NCBI RefSeq assembly: GCF_947499215.1 | Contig: NZ_CANMNI010000002.1 | Location: 558,001 to 622,000 of the forward strand | Source of the DNA: an uncultured Pontibacter sp. | GTDB lineage: Bacteria > Bacteroidota > Bacteroidia > Cytophagales > Hymenobacteraceae | DNA length: 64,000 nt | Reading direction: 5' to 3' | Shown: one piece after another, positions 8,566 to 16,789 of the stretch | Position numbering within the stretch: position 1 is the first letter of the stretch | How the letters are laid out: the number at the start of each line of letters is the position of its first letter | Notes under the pieces: generated by a model | The model's database searches: none | The model's input: only the letters and a program-made list of their open reading frames with translations | Told to the model about the DNA's origin: nothing | Program-made: the position numbers and the translations under genes

Positions 8566-9315
8566 ATGACAAAACCAAAAATTCTAATTTCGGAAGACGA
8601 AATCATTATTGCGGAAGACCTTGCTGCCTGTCTGGAGGAGCTAGGGTACCAGACGTGTGCCATCGATTCCGGTGAGGACACTCTTGAGATGATTCGGACG
8701 TTACATCCAGACCTTGTTTTACTCGACGTGAACCTGAAAGGAGACGCCGACGGCATTGAGATAGGCTCCCGCATACGCGAAGAGTTCGACATCCCTTTTA
8801 TCTACCTGACGGCCTACGCCGACAAGGCTACCTTGGACAGGGCTAAGAAAACAGAGCCCGATGGGTTTCTTGCGAAACCATTCGACGAGAAAAATTTACG
8901 TTCTGCAATAGAACTGGCACTTTATAAACACGACTCCGTGCACAAACCTATGGAAAACGGGACATCCGCTGCTACTAAACCAACGAAAGAGAGCGAACCC
9001 CACGCCGACTACATCTTTGTAAAAGTGAAGCACCGTATCATCAAGGTGCATTATAATGAAATTCTATGGGTGGAGGCCTATGACAATTACTCTTTCATCG
9101 TGACGGTGGATCAGAAGTACCTTGTCAGTTCTACCCTTAAAGACATGGAGCACAAGCTGCCGTCAAACAATTTTGTGCGCGTGCACCGCTCCTACATCGC
9201 CAACCTTGACAAGGTGGAGGCGCTGGAAGAAAGCGCGGTTGTATTCTCTAAAGGAGACATCCCGATTGGCAAGTCCTATAAAAAGGCGCTCATGTCGCGA
9301 TTTAATATTATCTGA
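8566..9315 (+). CDS. LytTR-family response regulator
   Basis: The 249-aa product has an N-terminal receiver domain (acidic E10/D11, phospho-acceptor D54 in LVLLDVNLKG, and Lys in FLAKPFDE) and a C-terminal LytTR DNA-binding domain from about residue 145 (IIKVHYNEILWVEAYDNY, NFVRVHRSYIANLDKV). It sits just downstream of the HisKA_2 kinase, so phosphotransfer between them is likely. LytTR regulators bind short direct repeats in target promoters; no target site is identified here. Family assignment is secure, regulon unknown. Confidence 0.95.
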   Translation: MTKPKILISEDEIIIAEDLAACLEELGYQTCAIDSGEDTLEMIRTLHPDLVLLDVNLKGDADGIEIGSRIREEFDIPFIYLTAYADKATLDRAKKTEPDGFLAKPFDEKNLRSAIELALYKHDSVHKPMENGTSAATKPTKESEPHADYIFVKVKHRIIKVHYNEILWVEAYDNYSFIVTVDQKYLVSSTLKDMEHKLPSNNFVRVHRSYIANLDKVEALEESAVVFSKGDIPIGKSYKKALMSRFNII

Positions 9316-9403
9316 CAGCACTCTGACAATCATACCTAAAGCACTGTGTCGCCCTGATTCCTAAATATATGCGGAGTCAGGGCAATTATTTTGGCGCTCC
9401 CGC

Positions 9404-9411
9404 TATCTTTG
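9404..9411 (+). promoter_or_regulatory. Promoter -7 element before the second glycosyltransferase
   Basis: TATCTTTG matches TAnnTTTG. Transcription would start near 9417, so the ATG at 9437 is preferred over an upstream in-frame TTG at 9416. Confidence 0.5.
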
Positions 9412-9436
9412 CACCTTGCCAACTGTTCACAGATTT

Positions 9437-10168
9437 ATGCCCAAGGGAATTACCGTCGTTATTACCAGCTGCAACCGCTTCGATTTGCTGGAAGCCACGC
9501 TTCGCAGTTTTTTCAAGTACAACACTTACCCCATTGAGAAAATCCTGATCATAGAAGACAGCGGCGACCGCAAGGGCTTGGAAAGTGTGCTGGCCAAATT
9601 CAGCTACGACAAATTCGATACTATCGTAAACCCCGAGCAACTGGGCCAGCAAAAGAGCATCGACAAGGCATACAGCCAAGTGACGACCGAGTATATCTTT
9701 CACTGTGAAGACGACTGGGATTTCCTGCGCAAAGGTTTCATAGAGGACGCGCTTGCGCTAATGGAGCAATTCCCGAAGCTGATTACGGTGTGGGGTCGCA
9801 GCGCCGAGGAATACCCCGCCGATTTCTTTGCCGAAAAGGTGCAGGAGTTTCAGGGTATAAAGTACCGGGAGGTCAAGAAAGACATCTTTACCCTAAACCC
9901 CAGTTTGAAGCGGGTGAGCGATTACCGCCTGATGGGCAGCTTTGAGCAGTACACCCCGGGACAGTTCGAACGTGAGATCTCCGACTTTTATGCCGATTTG
10001 GGCTATACCGCTTTCATATTGGAAGAGCCTTATACCAACCACCTCGGCTGGCACCGACGCATTCACTTCCGCGACAAGGCCAACAAATACCTCAAACTCG
10101 ACAACAAGTTCAAGCAGGCTAAAGCCTCGGTGTACAAGCTGCTGAAAATGGGAAAGTTTAAAAATTAG
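9437..10168 (+). CDS. Glycosyltransferase, GT-A fold (family 2-like)
   Basis: A 243-aa protein starting MPKGITVVITSCNRF, the nucleotide-binding start of GT2-type enzymes, followed by LIIEDSGDRKGL and EYIFHCEDDWDF, where EDD stands in the place of the DXD metal site. The second half (LMGSFEQYTPGQFEREI, TNHLGWHRRIHF) is typical of small Bacteroidota enzymes in this group. There is no membrane segment, so it is cytosolic or peripheral. The acceptor and sugar donor are unknown. It stands alone after the kinase/regulator pair and is closed by a perfect terminator palindrome. Confidence 0.82.
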   Translation: MPKGITVVITSCNRFDLLEATLRSFFKYNTYPIEKILIIEDSGDRKGLESVLAKFSYDKFDTIVNPEQLGQQKSIDKAYSQVTTEYIFHCEDDWDFLRKGFIEDALALMEQFPKLITVWGRSAEEYPADFFAEKVQEFQGIKYREVKKDIFTLNPSLKRVSDYRLMGSFEQYTPGQFEREISDFYADLGYTAFILEEPYTNHLGWHRRIHFRDKANKYLKLDNKFKQAKASVYKLLKMGKFKN

Positions 10169-10171
10169 CAT

Positions 10172-10213
10172 AAAACAGAAAAGCCGGAGCATATGCTCCG
10201 GCTTTTCTGTTTT
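10172..10213. terminator. Perfectly palindromic bidirectional terminator
   Basis: A 42-base perfect palindrome whose arms begin AAAACAGAAAAGCCGGAGC, with T-rich ends on both strands. It separates the convergent glycosyltransferase and ahcY. Confidence 0.9.
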
Positions 10214-10229
10214 ATGCTTATACCTTAGA

Positions 10230-11537
10230 TTAGTATCTGTAGTACTCCGGCTTGTAAGGGCCTTCTACTTCCACACCAATGTAAGCAGCCTGATCCGGAC
10301 GAAGTTCGTCCAGCTCCACACCGATCTTGCTCAGGTGCAGACGCGCCACTTTCTCGTCCAAGTGCTTTGGCAAGGTATATACCTTGTTCTCGTACGCCTC
10401 AGCGTTAGTCCAAAGCTCCAGCTGAGCCAGTGTTTGGTTAGAGAAAGAGTTAGACATTACAAACGATGGGTGACCAGTCGCGCAGCCTAGGTTTACCAGA
10501 CGACCTTCAGCCAGCACGATAATGTCTTTCCCGTCGATGTTGTACAGGTCAACCTGCGGTTTAATAGTGTCTTTGGTATTGCCATAAGCGCCGTTCAACC
10601 AAGCCATGTCGATCTCGTTGTCGAAGTGACCGATGTTACAAACGATCGCTTTGTCTTTCAGGCTGCGGAAGTGCTGTTCCTGAATGATATCCTTGTTACC
10701 AGTAGCTGTAACTATAATGTCCGCCTCTTTCACGGCATCCACCATTCGCTTAACCGCAAAACCGTCCATAGCAGCTTGCAGCGCGCAGATCGGGTCGATT
10801 TCAGTAACGATCACACGGGCACCGGCACCACGAAGGGAAGCGGCAGAACCCTTACCCACGTCACCGTAACCGGCAACCACAGCTACTTTACCGGCCATCA
10901 TTACGTCAGTGGCACGACGGATCGCATCAACCAAAGACTCCTTGCAGCCATACTTGTTATCGAACTTAGACTTCGTAACTGAGTCGTTTACGTTAATGGC
11001 AGGCATTGGCAGGGTGCCGTTCTTCATGCGCTCATACAGACGGTGTACGCCGGTAGTGGTCTCTTCAGAAAGACCTTTAATGCCTGAAGCCAGCTCCGGA
11101 TACTTATCCAGCACCATGTTGGTCAGGTCACCGCCATCGTCTAGGATCATGTTCAATGGCTTGCTTTCATCACCGAAGAACAAAGTCTGCTCGATGCACC
11201 AATCAAACTCCTCAGCTGTCATGCCTTTCCAAGCATAAACCGAAATGCCGGCAGCGGCAATAGCAGCGGCAGCGTGGTCCTGTGTTGAGAAGATGTTGCA
11301 GGAAGACCAAGTCACCTCAGCACCCAGCTCTACCAGCGTCTCAATCAGAACGGCCGTTTGGATGGTCATGTGCAGACAGCCGGCAACGCGGGCTCCGGCA
11401 AGTGGCTTGCTTGGGCCATATTCTTCACGTATCGCCATCAGGCCCGGCATCTCAGCCTCAGCCAGTCTGATCTCTTTGCGGCCCCACTCGGCCAGCGAAA
11501 TATCTTTTACTTTGTACTTGAGTGTTGTATCAATCAT
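10230..11537 (-). CDS. ahcY: Adenosylhomocysteinase
   Basis: S-adenosylhomocysteine hydrolase splits SAH, the by-product of methylation, into adenosine and homocysteine. The 435-aa protein carries the family's N-terminal substrate region ([30 protein letters not shown]), the NAD-binding glycine motif [12 protein letters not shown], and the C-terminal Lys-Tyr pair (YKPEYYRY) that closes the NAD site. Codon use looks biased towards that of highly expressed genes. A complete promoter is visible 26-56 bases upstream of the start. MetK of the same cycle lies 30 kb away. Confidence 0.98.
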   Translation of the reverse strand: MIDTTLKYKVKDISLAEWGRKEIRLAEAEMPGLMAIREEYGPSKPLAGARVAGCLHMTIQTAVLIETLVELGAEVTWSSCNIFSTQDHAAAAIAAAGISVYAWKGMTAEEFDWCIEQTLFFGDESKPLNMILDDGGDLTNMVLDKYPELASGIKGLSEETTTGVHRLYERMKNGTLPMPAINVNDSVTKSKFDNKYGCKESLVDAIRRATDVMMAGKVAVVAGYGDVGKGSAASLRGAGARVIVTEIDPICALQAAMDGFAVKRMVDAVKEADIIVTATGNKDIIQEQHFRSLKDKAIVCNIGHFDNEIDMAWLNGAYGNTKDTIKPQVDLYNIDGKDIIVLAEGRLVNLGCATGHPSFVMSNSFSNQTLAQLELWTNAEAYENKVYTLPKHLDEKVARLHLSKIGVELDELRPDQAAYIGVEVEGPYKPEYYRY

Positions 11538-11562
11538 ATTCTACTTTTTTCTTAAGGAAGCA

Positions 11563-11593
11563 CAAAATTACAAAATTTCTCTCTCATCTTCAA
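11563..11593 (-). promoter_or_regulatory. ahcY promoter (-33/-7)
   Basis: On the minus strand TTG (11593-11591), a 20-base spacer and TAATTTTG (11570-11563) match the Bacteroidota promoter consensus. The predicted leader is about 20 bases. Confidence 0.65.
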
Positions 11594-11645
11594 TAGTAGC
11601 GCATTATACTCCTGTAAATCAACTATTTTGATAAGTATAGAAACA

Positions 11646-11678
11646 TCGAAGCCCATGCCAATGGCACAGGCCTCGAAT
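11646..11678 (-). terminator. Possible terminator of the DUF4397 gene
   Basis: CGAAGCCCATGCC and GGCACAGGCCTCG can pair around an AAT loop with a few G-U or mismatched positions. The T-run after it is weak. Confidence 0.4.
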
Positions 11679-11696
11679 AGGTAGATTCTTCTTCAG

Positions 11697-12392
11697 TTAT
11701 CGGTTTACAATAATTTCAGCACCAAGTGCATTCTCATTATCGGCAGGTGGGGCTACGAAGCCTCTGGCAAAAATGGTGTAAATGCGGCCACTCGCCAAGT
11801 TCACATTAGGCACGGTAAGCACCACTGTCTCCGTTCCCGCCAATCGCACCTCTAGGTTATAAGACATGGCATCTACCGGAGTAAAATCGGTTGCGCTTTT
11901 AAAAGCTCTGTCGCTGAACAGCACCGGGCCACCCGTTACGGCCACATCCACGGCAGGAGCATCAGGCGAGAGGTGCACGAAACGCACATGTGCTCTTCCA
12001 GAGGCAGGGGCGGTCAGATCATCCATCAGCACCAGCGGTTCAATGTTACTCAGCGTGTTTACAGCAAAAACAGAATAGTTTTCATCACGCTCTAGATCCA
12101 AATCGGCATCAATAACAGTAGTGGTGGTTCCGGCGGCATTTACCTTCACATTTCGGTTGCCTGCAGGCACTTCTAAATAACCTGTGTTGTTCGGGAAGGT
12201 CAGCGCGGCGCTGTTAACCTTGGAATCATCTATCAGCAGATCCACACCGGGAGCATCAGGGGAAGCGTGTACAACCATCACGTTGGCAATCTCTACCACT
12301 GGCGTTGTATCGTCATCATCGTCATCGTCGCAGCTTGTAAGCACCATGGCTGGCAACACGGCCAGTAACATGATTTTCATCCATTTCTTCAT
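11697..12392 (-). CDS. DUF4397 lipoprotein
   Basis: A 231-aa secreted lipoprotein of unknown function. The lipobox VLTSC is followed by seven Asp residues, an acidic run of the kind that in Bacteroidota directs lipoproteins to the cell surface (inference). Two DUF4397 units are visible, each opened by the same motif: VVHASPDAPGVDLLID (about residue 40) and RFVHLSPDAPAVDVAV (about residue 135). DUF4397 domains are found in exported proteins of many bacteria without a defined activity. It diverges from the methyltransferase gene at 12530. Confidence 0.88.
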   Translation of the reverse strand: MKKWMKIMLLAVLPAMVLTSCDDDDDDDTTPVVEIANVMVVHASPDAPGVDLLIDDSKVNSAALTFPNNTGYLEVPAGNRNVKVNAAGTTTTVIDADLDLERDENYSVFAVNTLSNIEPLVLMDDLTAPASGRAHVRFVHLSPDAPAVDVAVTGGPVLFSDRAFKSATDFTPVDAMSYNLEVRLAGTETVVLTVPNVNLASGRIYTIFARGFVAPPADNENALGAEIIVNR

Positions 12393-12512
12393 AGTAATCT
12401 AATTTTTTGTTTAATAAAAAAATATCTTTTAGCTGTGAATAGAACCAGCAGGTATGGGGATTGTTTGCACAAATTCAATTTTTATCTAAAAACCCGAGGC
12501 GCTTTAATTTTG

Positions 12513-12520
12513 TACCTTTG
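12513..12520 (+). promoter_or_regulatory. Promoter -7 element of the methyltransferase gene
   Basis: TACCTTTG matches TAnnTTTG and ends nine bases before the ATG at 12530, implying a very short leader. It argues against an upstream TTG start at 12461. Confidence 0.5.
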
Positions 12521-12529
12521 CGTGAAGTC

Positions 12530-13729
12530 ATGAAGCACTACACACCAGAAGAAAAGGATTTTATACAACAGCACCTGCACCGAAGCCCTGCTGAGCTGAT
12601 GCTGCAGGCGGGACGCTACCCCCATCTGCACGTAGCGGAATTGGTGAAACAGATTCAGGCCCGACAGAAGGCCGCTGATAAGTTGCCTACTTGGGTGTCA
12701 AATCCAGAGGCAGTTTTTCCGGTAGCCGTATCGGTGGAGCAGAGCTCCTCTGAAGCCGCCGCCGCATTTAAGGCCTCTTTGGTTACAGGCAGGCTACTCG
12801 TCGACCTTACCGGTGGCTTCGGGGTGGACAGTTTCTTCTTTGCCAAGCAGTTTGAGCAGGTCGTTCATGTAGAACAGAATAAGGAGCTCTCGGAAGTAGC
12901 CGCCTATAATTTCAAACTGCTGGGCGCCGACAATGTAGAAACACAGAACACCACGGCTGAGGAGTTTTTACATACATTTAACGGGAAGGCCGATGTGATT
13001 TACCTAGATCCGGCGAGGCGAGGCGACCGGGCAGAGAAGGTGCACTTGCTCCAAGACTGCGAACCGGACGTATTACAGCTGCTGCCCCTGTTGCTGGCAA
13101 AAGCTACTACCGTACTGCTCAAAACCTCCCCCATGCTCGACATTGACCTTGCACTTGAGCAGCTCAACAATGTCGTGCAGGTATGGACAGTGGCGCTCCA
13201 CAATGAGTGTAAAGAGGTGCTATACCTGATTGACCCGTCTTCTGAAGGTATAGAAACCCAGCGGCACGCAGTTAACTTATTGCCGAACGGTGAAATTCAG
13301 ACGCTCTCCTTCACTAAGTTACAGGAAGACCAAGCACCAGTCACGTATGCTGATCCGCAGGCATATCTGTACGAACCAAATTCCGCCATACTCAAGGCGG
13401 GTGCCTACCGCAGCGTAGCCAGTCAGTACGGCTTGCAAAAGCTGCATCCCAACAGCCATCTCTATACCTCCGATCAGCTTATATCTGATTTCCCGGGCCG
13501 GGCATTTGCGTGCCAAGGTGTGGGCCGATACAATAAAAAGGAGATTTTTGCGCGACTCCCTTCCCGTAAGGCAAACATTACGGTGCGCAATTTCCCGGAG
13601 TCGGTGGCGGACATACGTAAGAAAACAGGTATAAAAGAGGGTGGCACGGACTACCTTTTCTTCACAACGGATATGCATCAGAAGCCTATTGTGGTCTACT
13701 GCAGAAAGCCTATACCTGTGGCTGACTAA
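12530..13729 (+). CDS. THUMP-like domain class I SAM-dependent methyltransferase
   Basis: A 399-aa protein starting MKHYTPEEKDFIQQHL. After an N-terminal helical region, residues about 90-220 form a Rossmann methyltransferase fold: LLVDLTGGFGVDSFFFAK (SAM-binding motif I) and VIYLDPARRGDRAEKV (motif IV, DPARR). The C-terminal part (about 270-399; YEPNSAILKAGAYRSVA, FPESVADIRKKTGIKEGG) matches the THUMP-like domain often found behind this methyltransferase in Bacteroidota. An RNA substrate is plausible because THUMP domains bind RNA, but none is established from the sequence. The start follows a promoter -7 element closely. Confidence 0.85.
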   Translation: MKHYTPEEKDFIQQHLHRSPAELMLQAGRYPHLHVAELVKQIQARQKAADKLPTWVSNPEAVFPVAVSVEQSSSEAAAAFKASLVTGRLLVDLTGGFGVDSFFFAKQFEQVVHVEQNKELSEVAAYNFKLLGADNVETQNTTAEEFLHTFNGKADVIYLDPARRGDRAEKVHLLQDCEPDVLQLLPLLLAKATTVLLKTSPMLDIDLALEQLNNVVQVWTVALHNECKEVLYLIDPSSEGIETQRHAVNLLPNGEIQTLSFTKLQEDQAPVTYADPQAYLYEPNSAILKAGAYRSVASQYGLQKLHPNSHLYTSDQLISDFPGRAFACQGVGRYNKKEIFARLPSRKANITVRNFPESVADIRKKTGIKEGGTDYLFFTTDMHQKPIVVYCRKPIPVAD

Positions 13730-14021
13730 AATTTATTTTATTTTTTTCAGGCCCTTTTCTTTCCGCTCTTCCCCATAAAATCCAGTTGCTAGTTTGCCTA
13801 TACCAAGTAAAATAAGCCTGTCAATCGGTTCGCATACAGTGATATGCATCTGTTGTTATACTTGCATAACACTATATACCCATACTCCAAATAGTGGGTT
13901 TTAATGCTATATCTGTTCCAACACCAATTGTTGTAAATACCTAACCGTTAAAATCTTAGCTCGTAAAAAAGAGAGCCCCGTTTGGAACGGAGGCCTATGT
14001 TCCATTTAAATTTTTAAAGCT

Positions 14022-14456
14022 ATGAAACGCAATAATGAAGAAAACCTGAATCAAAATCAGGATAATATGAATCAGAATAGAAATCAAAATAAAAACCAGA
14101 ATCAGCCTCGTAATGAGTCTGGCGAATTCCAGAGCAAGTCGCAGTCTCAGAACAACCCCATGAGCCAAAGCAGCCAGCAGTCGCAGGCCCGCAGCAGCAA
14201 TGAAGGTCAGGGACGCGGATGGCACGGAGACTCACAGGGCCATGCTGAAGCCGGACGTCAGAGTAACAAAAACGACAGTTCGTCTTCATCTACAACCAAC
14301 CGCTCTTCGCAGAGCAACCAGCCACAGGCCAAAAGCAGCCAAAACCAAGGACGTGGCTGGCACGGTGACTCACAAGGACATGCCAGTGCTGGCAAGCAGA
14401 GCCACAAGAATGACAACTCTTCTTCGAGTAATAAGAGCAACAACAATAATTCCTAG
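14022..14456 (+). CDS. Low-complexity hydrophilic protein with two GWHGDSQGHA repeats
   Basis: A 144-aa protein made almost entirely of Asn, Gln, Ser, Lys, Arg and Gly, with no signal peptide or membrane helix. Two 23-residue units (residues 63-85 and 109-131) are identical at 20 positions and centre on RGWHGDSQGHA. They look like a divergent form of the KGG stress-induced repeat, in which a short GF/GW segment is followed by spaced His/Gly/Ala and KGG-like glycine; this link is an inference. The N-terminal 30 residues are Asn/Gln-rich. The composition suggests an intrinsically disordered, LEA-like or desiccation-related protein. Another tiny hydrophilic gene follows at 14605. No database family is certain. 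Confidence 0.7.
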   Translation: MKRNNEENLNQNQDNMNQNRNQNKNQNQPRNESGEFQSKSQSQNNPMSQSSQQSQARSSNEGQGRGWHGDSQGHAEAGRQSNKNDSSSSSTTNRSSQSNQPQAKSSQNQGRGWHGDSQGHASAGKQSHKNDNSSSSNKSNNNNS

Positions 14457-14480
14457 TCAAGTTTAGCTGAATTTGATCAT

Positions 14481-14514
14481 AGAAAAGCCCGTGGCAGATG
14501 CCACGGGCTTTTCT
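14481..14514. terminator. Terminator after the repeat protein
   Basis: A 16-bp perfect stem (14481-14496 with 14499-14514), arms AGAAAAGCCCGTGGCA and its complement, with a two-base gap and a TTTTCT end. Confidence 0.85.
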
Positions 14515-14604
14515 GTACCTGCTGAGTGAGGATAAACCAGCGCCACAAGGTATCGTAAAACAGAAGAAGAGTAGGCATAACGCCAAAACCAAAAAATAAA
14601 AGCT

Positions 14605-14781
14605 ATGAAAAACGAGAAAGAGAATAAAGACCTAGCCAAAAACCAGAAGCATTCAGAACTGGATAAGAAAAATAAGAGCGGAAAGTCAGACATAGGCGAT
14701 AGCCTGCACCGCGACGCAGTGGGAAAGACCGGATCAAACAACCCGACCCCACAGGCCCGCACCGATAATGAACAGCAGTAA
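14605..14781 (+). CDS. Small hydrophilic protein, 58 aa
   Basis: A short reading frame starting MKNEKENKDLAKNQKHSE and ending PQARTDNEQQ. It is rich in Lys, Asn, Glu and Asp, has no Cys and no hydrophobic segment, and so should be soluble and disordered. It lies between two clear terminators, which supports a separate small gene. Its C-terminal KTGSNNPTPQA is reminiscent of GTGANNPGHTKDD in the 58-aa protein at 20383-20559, so the two may be distant relatives. Function unknown; stress tolerance is a guess from composition and neighbourhood. Confidence 0.6.
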   Translation: MKNEKENKDLAKNQKHSELDKKNKSGKSDIGDSLHRDAVGKTGSNNPTPQARTDNEQQ

Positions 14782-14805
14782 GCGCTGCTAAAGCATTTTT
14801 ATCTT

Positions 14806-14839
14806 TAAGCCCCGGTAAACATCCTGTTGCCGGGGCTTA
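14806..14839. terminator. Terminator after the 58-aa gene
   Basis: TAAGCCCCGG (14806-14815) pairs perfectly with CCGGGGCTTA (14830-14839) around a 14-base loop, followed by TTTATT. Confidence 0.75.
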
Positions 14840-14901
14840 TTTATTGTGTATATTGATTTGAAATCGCGCAAGACTAAATCAAACCACTGCTCAGGCTTCT
14901 T

Positions 14902-15645
14902 ATGACCTCATACGAATCACAAGCCTTACATGAACTTAAGGACTGGCAACGAAATATGCGCCGCAGACCTTCCTTGGTGAACAAGCTGTCCAAGAACCTG
15001 CAGACGAAACTCAACAGCTACATACCGGAGAAAGTGCACCAAGCGATCACGGCTACTATTAAGCAAATGGTGCGGGCAGTGCTGTTCGGCTCCGAACTTA
15101 CCTCCCGACAGCCTCTCCCCTTCACTTCGCTGGAATTGGCAGAGTCTCAAGTGCGGGCCCGCATCAACTTCTACCGCAAGACCGCGGCGGCGGAAGGCGG
15201 TATTACCGGGGCAGGCGGCATTCTGCTGGGTTTCGCTGATTTCCCGTTACTGCTGGGGCTCAAGCTGAAAATGCTGTTTGAGATAGCGGCGCTTTATGGC
15301 TACTCTGCCGACGACTACAGGGAACGGGTTTACCTTCTACACATTTTTCAGCTGGCTTTCAGCAGTCAGGAGCAGCGGCGGCAGGTATACCAACAACTGG
15401 AGAACTGGGAAGAGCAAAAGCAGCATCTGCCACAGGACATCAACCAGTTTGACTGGCGCACTTTCCAGCAGGAGTACCGGGATTACATTGACTTGGCAAA
15501 AATGGCCCAACTCATCCCTATCATCGGGGCACCTATTGGCGCGGTTGTCAACTACAGGCTCATCAACAAACTCGGTGACACAGCTATGAATGCGTACCGG
15601 ATGCGGTGGTTGGCAGGTGAGAAAAAACAACAAGAACTAATATAA
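14902..15645 (+). CDS. EcsC family protein
   Basis: A 247-aa protein related to EcsC, the third gene product of the Bacillus ecs ABC transporter locus, but here without any ABC genes beside it. A central glycine-rich amphipathic or membrane-associated segment (EGGITGAGGILLGFADFPLLLGLKLKMLFEIA) and the C-terminal LIPIIGAPIGAVVNYRLINKLGDTA region define the family; quoted segments are at about residues 98-129 and 205-230. No signal peptide is seen. The molecular role of stand-alone EcsC proteins is not known. It ends four bases before the convergent glycosylase gene. Confidence 0.85.
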   Translation: MTSYESQALHELKDWQRNMRRRPSLVNKLSKNLQTKLNSYIPEKVHQAITATIKQMVRAVLFGSELTSRQPLPFTSLELAESQVRARINFYRKTAAAEGGITGAGGILLGFADFPLLLGLKLKMLFEIAALYGYSADDYRERVYLLHIFQLAFSSQEQRRQVYQQLENWEEQKQHLPQDINQFDWRTFQQEYRDYIDLAKMAQLIPIIGAPIGAVVNYRLINKLGDTAMNAYRMRWLAGEKKQQELI

Positions 15646-15649
15646 CAGG

Positions 15650-16249
15650 CTACTTCTTCCTGCTCACCCACTTGTTACCTTTCAGCCAGAAGCGCCATGG
15701 TAGTAGCGCGTCCTCTCCTGCGTAGTCTATTCCTATGCGAGGGCCGATGGCTATATCTTCGGCGGGAACGGCTATACCTTTGTCCTCTACCCAAATTGTG
15801 TTCCCAGTGAGGGGAGTACCATAGTGCTTCCGATCTATACCTAGCGCGATGCTCAGCACACCCGGCCCGGCCGTTAGGTTCGGCTTAGGAGTGGCCATAT
15901 TGCGGCGCAGCATCATCTCCTCTATACCTTCGGTTGGTTCGATGGCCCGCACCAATACGGCATCGGCTTGGCCTTCCACGTTGGTAATGATGTTGAACAG
16001 GTTATACATGCCATATACCAAGTATACATAGGCCACGCCACCTTCATGGTACATAATCTCGGTGCGTTGGGTGCGCCGGTTCATGTGCGCATGGCAAGCC
16101 TTGTCTCCCACGCCGGAATATGCTTCCGTCTCCACAATGATGCCTCCGGTCAGCATGCCGTCGTGCCGGGTATACAGGTGCTTACCCAGCAGGTCCTGTG
16201 CCACCTGCACCACATCCGGCCGGGTATAAAATGATCTTTCGAGTTTCAC
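15650..16249 (-). CDS. mpg: DNA-3-methyladenine glycosylase (AAG/MPG family)
   Basis: A 199-aa base-excision repair enzyme that removes alkylated purines. It contains the catalytic-site IVETEAYSG motif (the first Glu activates water in the family), HMNRRTQRTEIMY, and the YVYLVYGMYNLFNIITN strand typical of AAG. NLTAGPGVLSIALGI near residue 135 is also family-typical. Full length, cytosolic, apparently monocistronic. Its upstream region is taken up by an AT-rich inverted repeat. The symbol follows family usage. Confidence 0.94.
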   Translation of the reverse strand: MKLERSFYTRPDVVQVAQDLLGKHLYTRHDGMLTGGIIVETEAYSGVGDKACHAHMNRRTQRTEIMYHEGGVAYVYLVYGMYNLFNIITNVEGQADAVLVRAIEPTEGIEEMMLRRNMATPKPNLTAGPGVLSIALGIDRKHYGTPLTGNTIWVEDKGIAVPAEDIAIGPRIGIDYAGEDALLPWRFWLKGNKWVSRKK

Positions 16250-16272
16250 TTTTTCTAATGAGTAATTTCTTT

Positions 16273-16481
16273 TAATGACTAATTACGAATGAGTAATGAT
16301 TAATTGGGTACACTCCTAATTGATGAATACTGTACTACGCATAATTTAAGGGTATACGGTGAACTGTTACACCAGCCATTCATCGATCATCCCTTTATCA
16401 TTAATAATTACTCACTACTTATTAGTTAATGATTCATTATTCACGACTAATTAATCATTACTCATTCATAATTAGTCATTA
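16273..16481. repeat. 33-bp inverted repeat with AT-rich spacer
   Basis: Bases 16273-16305 are the reverse complement of 16449-16481 at 32 of 33 positions, separated by a 143-base spacer. Further partial copies (AATGAGTAAT at 16257-16266 and 16288-16297; ATTACTCACTACTTATTAGT in the spacer) make the whole region a patchwork of one short theme. The right arm abuts TATCTTTA (16480-16487), a near-match to a -7 promoter element for the riboswitch transcript. No transposase is nearby. Confidence 0.85.
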
Positions 16482-16494
16482 TCTTTACGCCAGA

Positions 16495-16685
16495 TTGGTG
16501 GCCTTTACTGCTTCCGTGGTAAATGCCTTAAAAGGGAAATAGGTGTAAAACCTATGCTGTTCCCGCAACTGTAATCTTCGAAAAAGAGGGTTAGCCAACA
16601 CCAAAGCCACTGCGCAGCACCCGCTGCATGGGAAGGCCGGCTGACTGAAGAGAGCCAGGAGACCTGCCAGTCCGACAAGATATAG
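16495..16685 (+). ncRNA. Cobalamin (adenosylcobalamin-type) riboswitch
   Basis: The leader contains the recognisable parts of the cobalamin aptamer: AAAAGGGAAATAGGTG, CTGTTCCCGCAACTGTAA, GCCACTG, ATGGGAAGGCCGG, and an exact B12 box AGCCAGGAGACCTGCC at 16653-16668. It lies about 100 bases before the BtuB-like receptor gene, which it should repress when cobalamin is plentiful. In Bacteroidota control is often at translation; no obvious terminator stem with a T-run follows, which fits that. Boundaries are approximate. Confidence 0.93.
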
Positions 16686-16789
16686 TCGTATGCTTTCGGG
16701 TAAAAAGCTGCACGGCCTTCGCTATACCTGCGCGCGCTGTTCCTGCCCTATACCTGTTTGCATGCTTCGGGATTTAAGCAAGCGTATAC

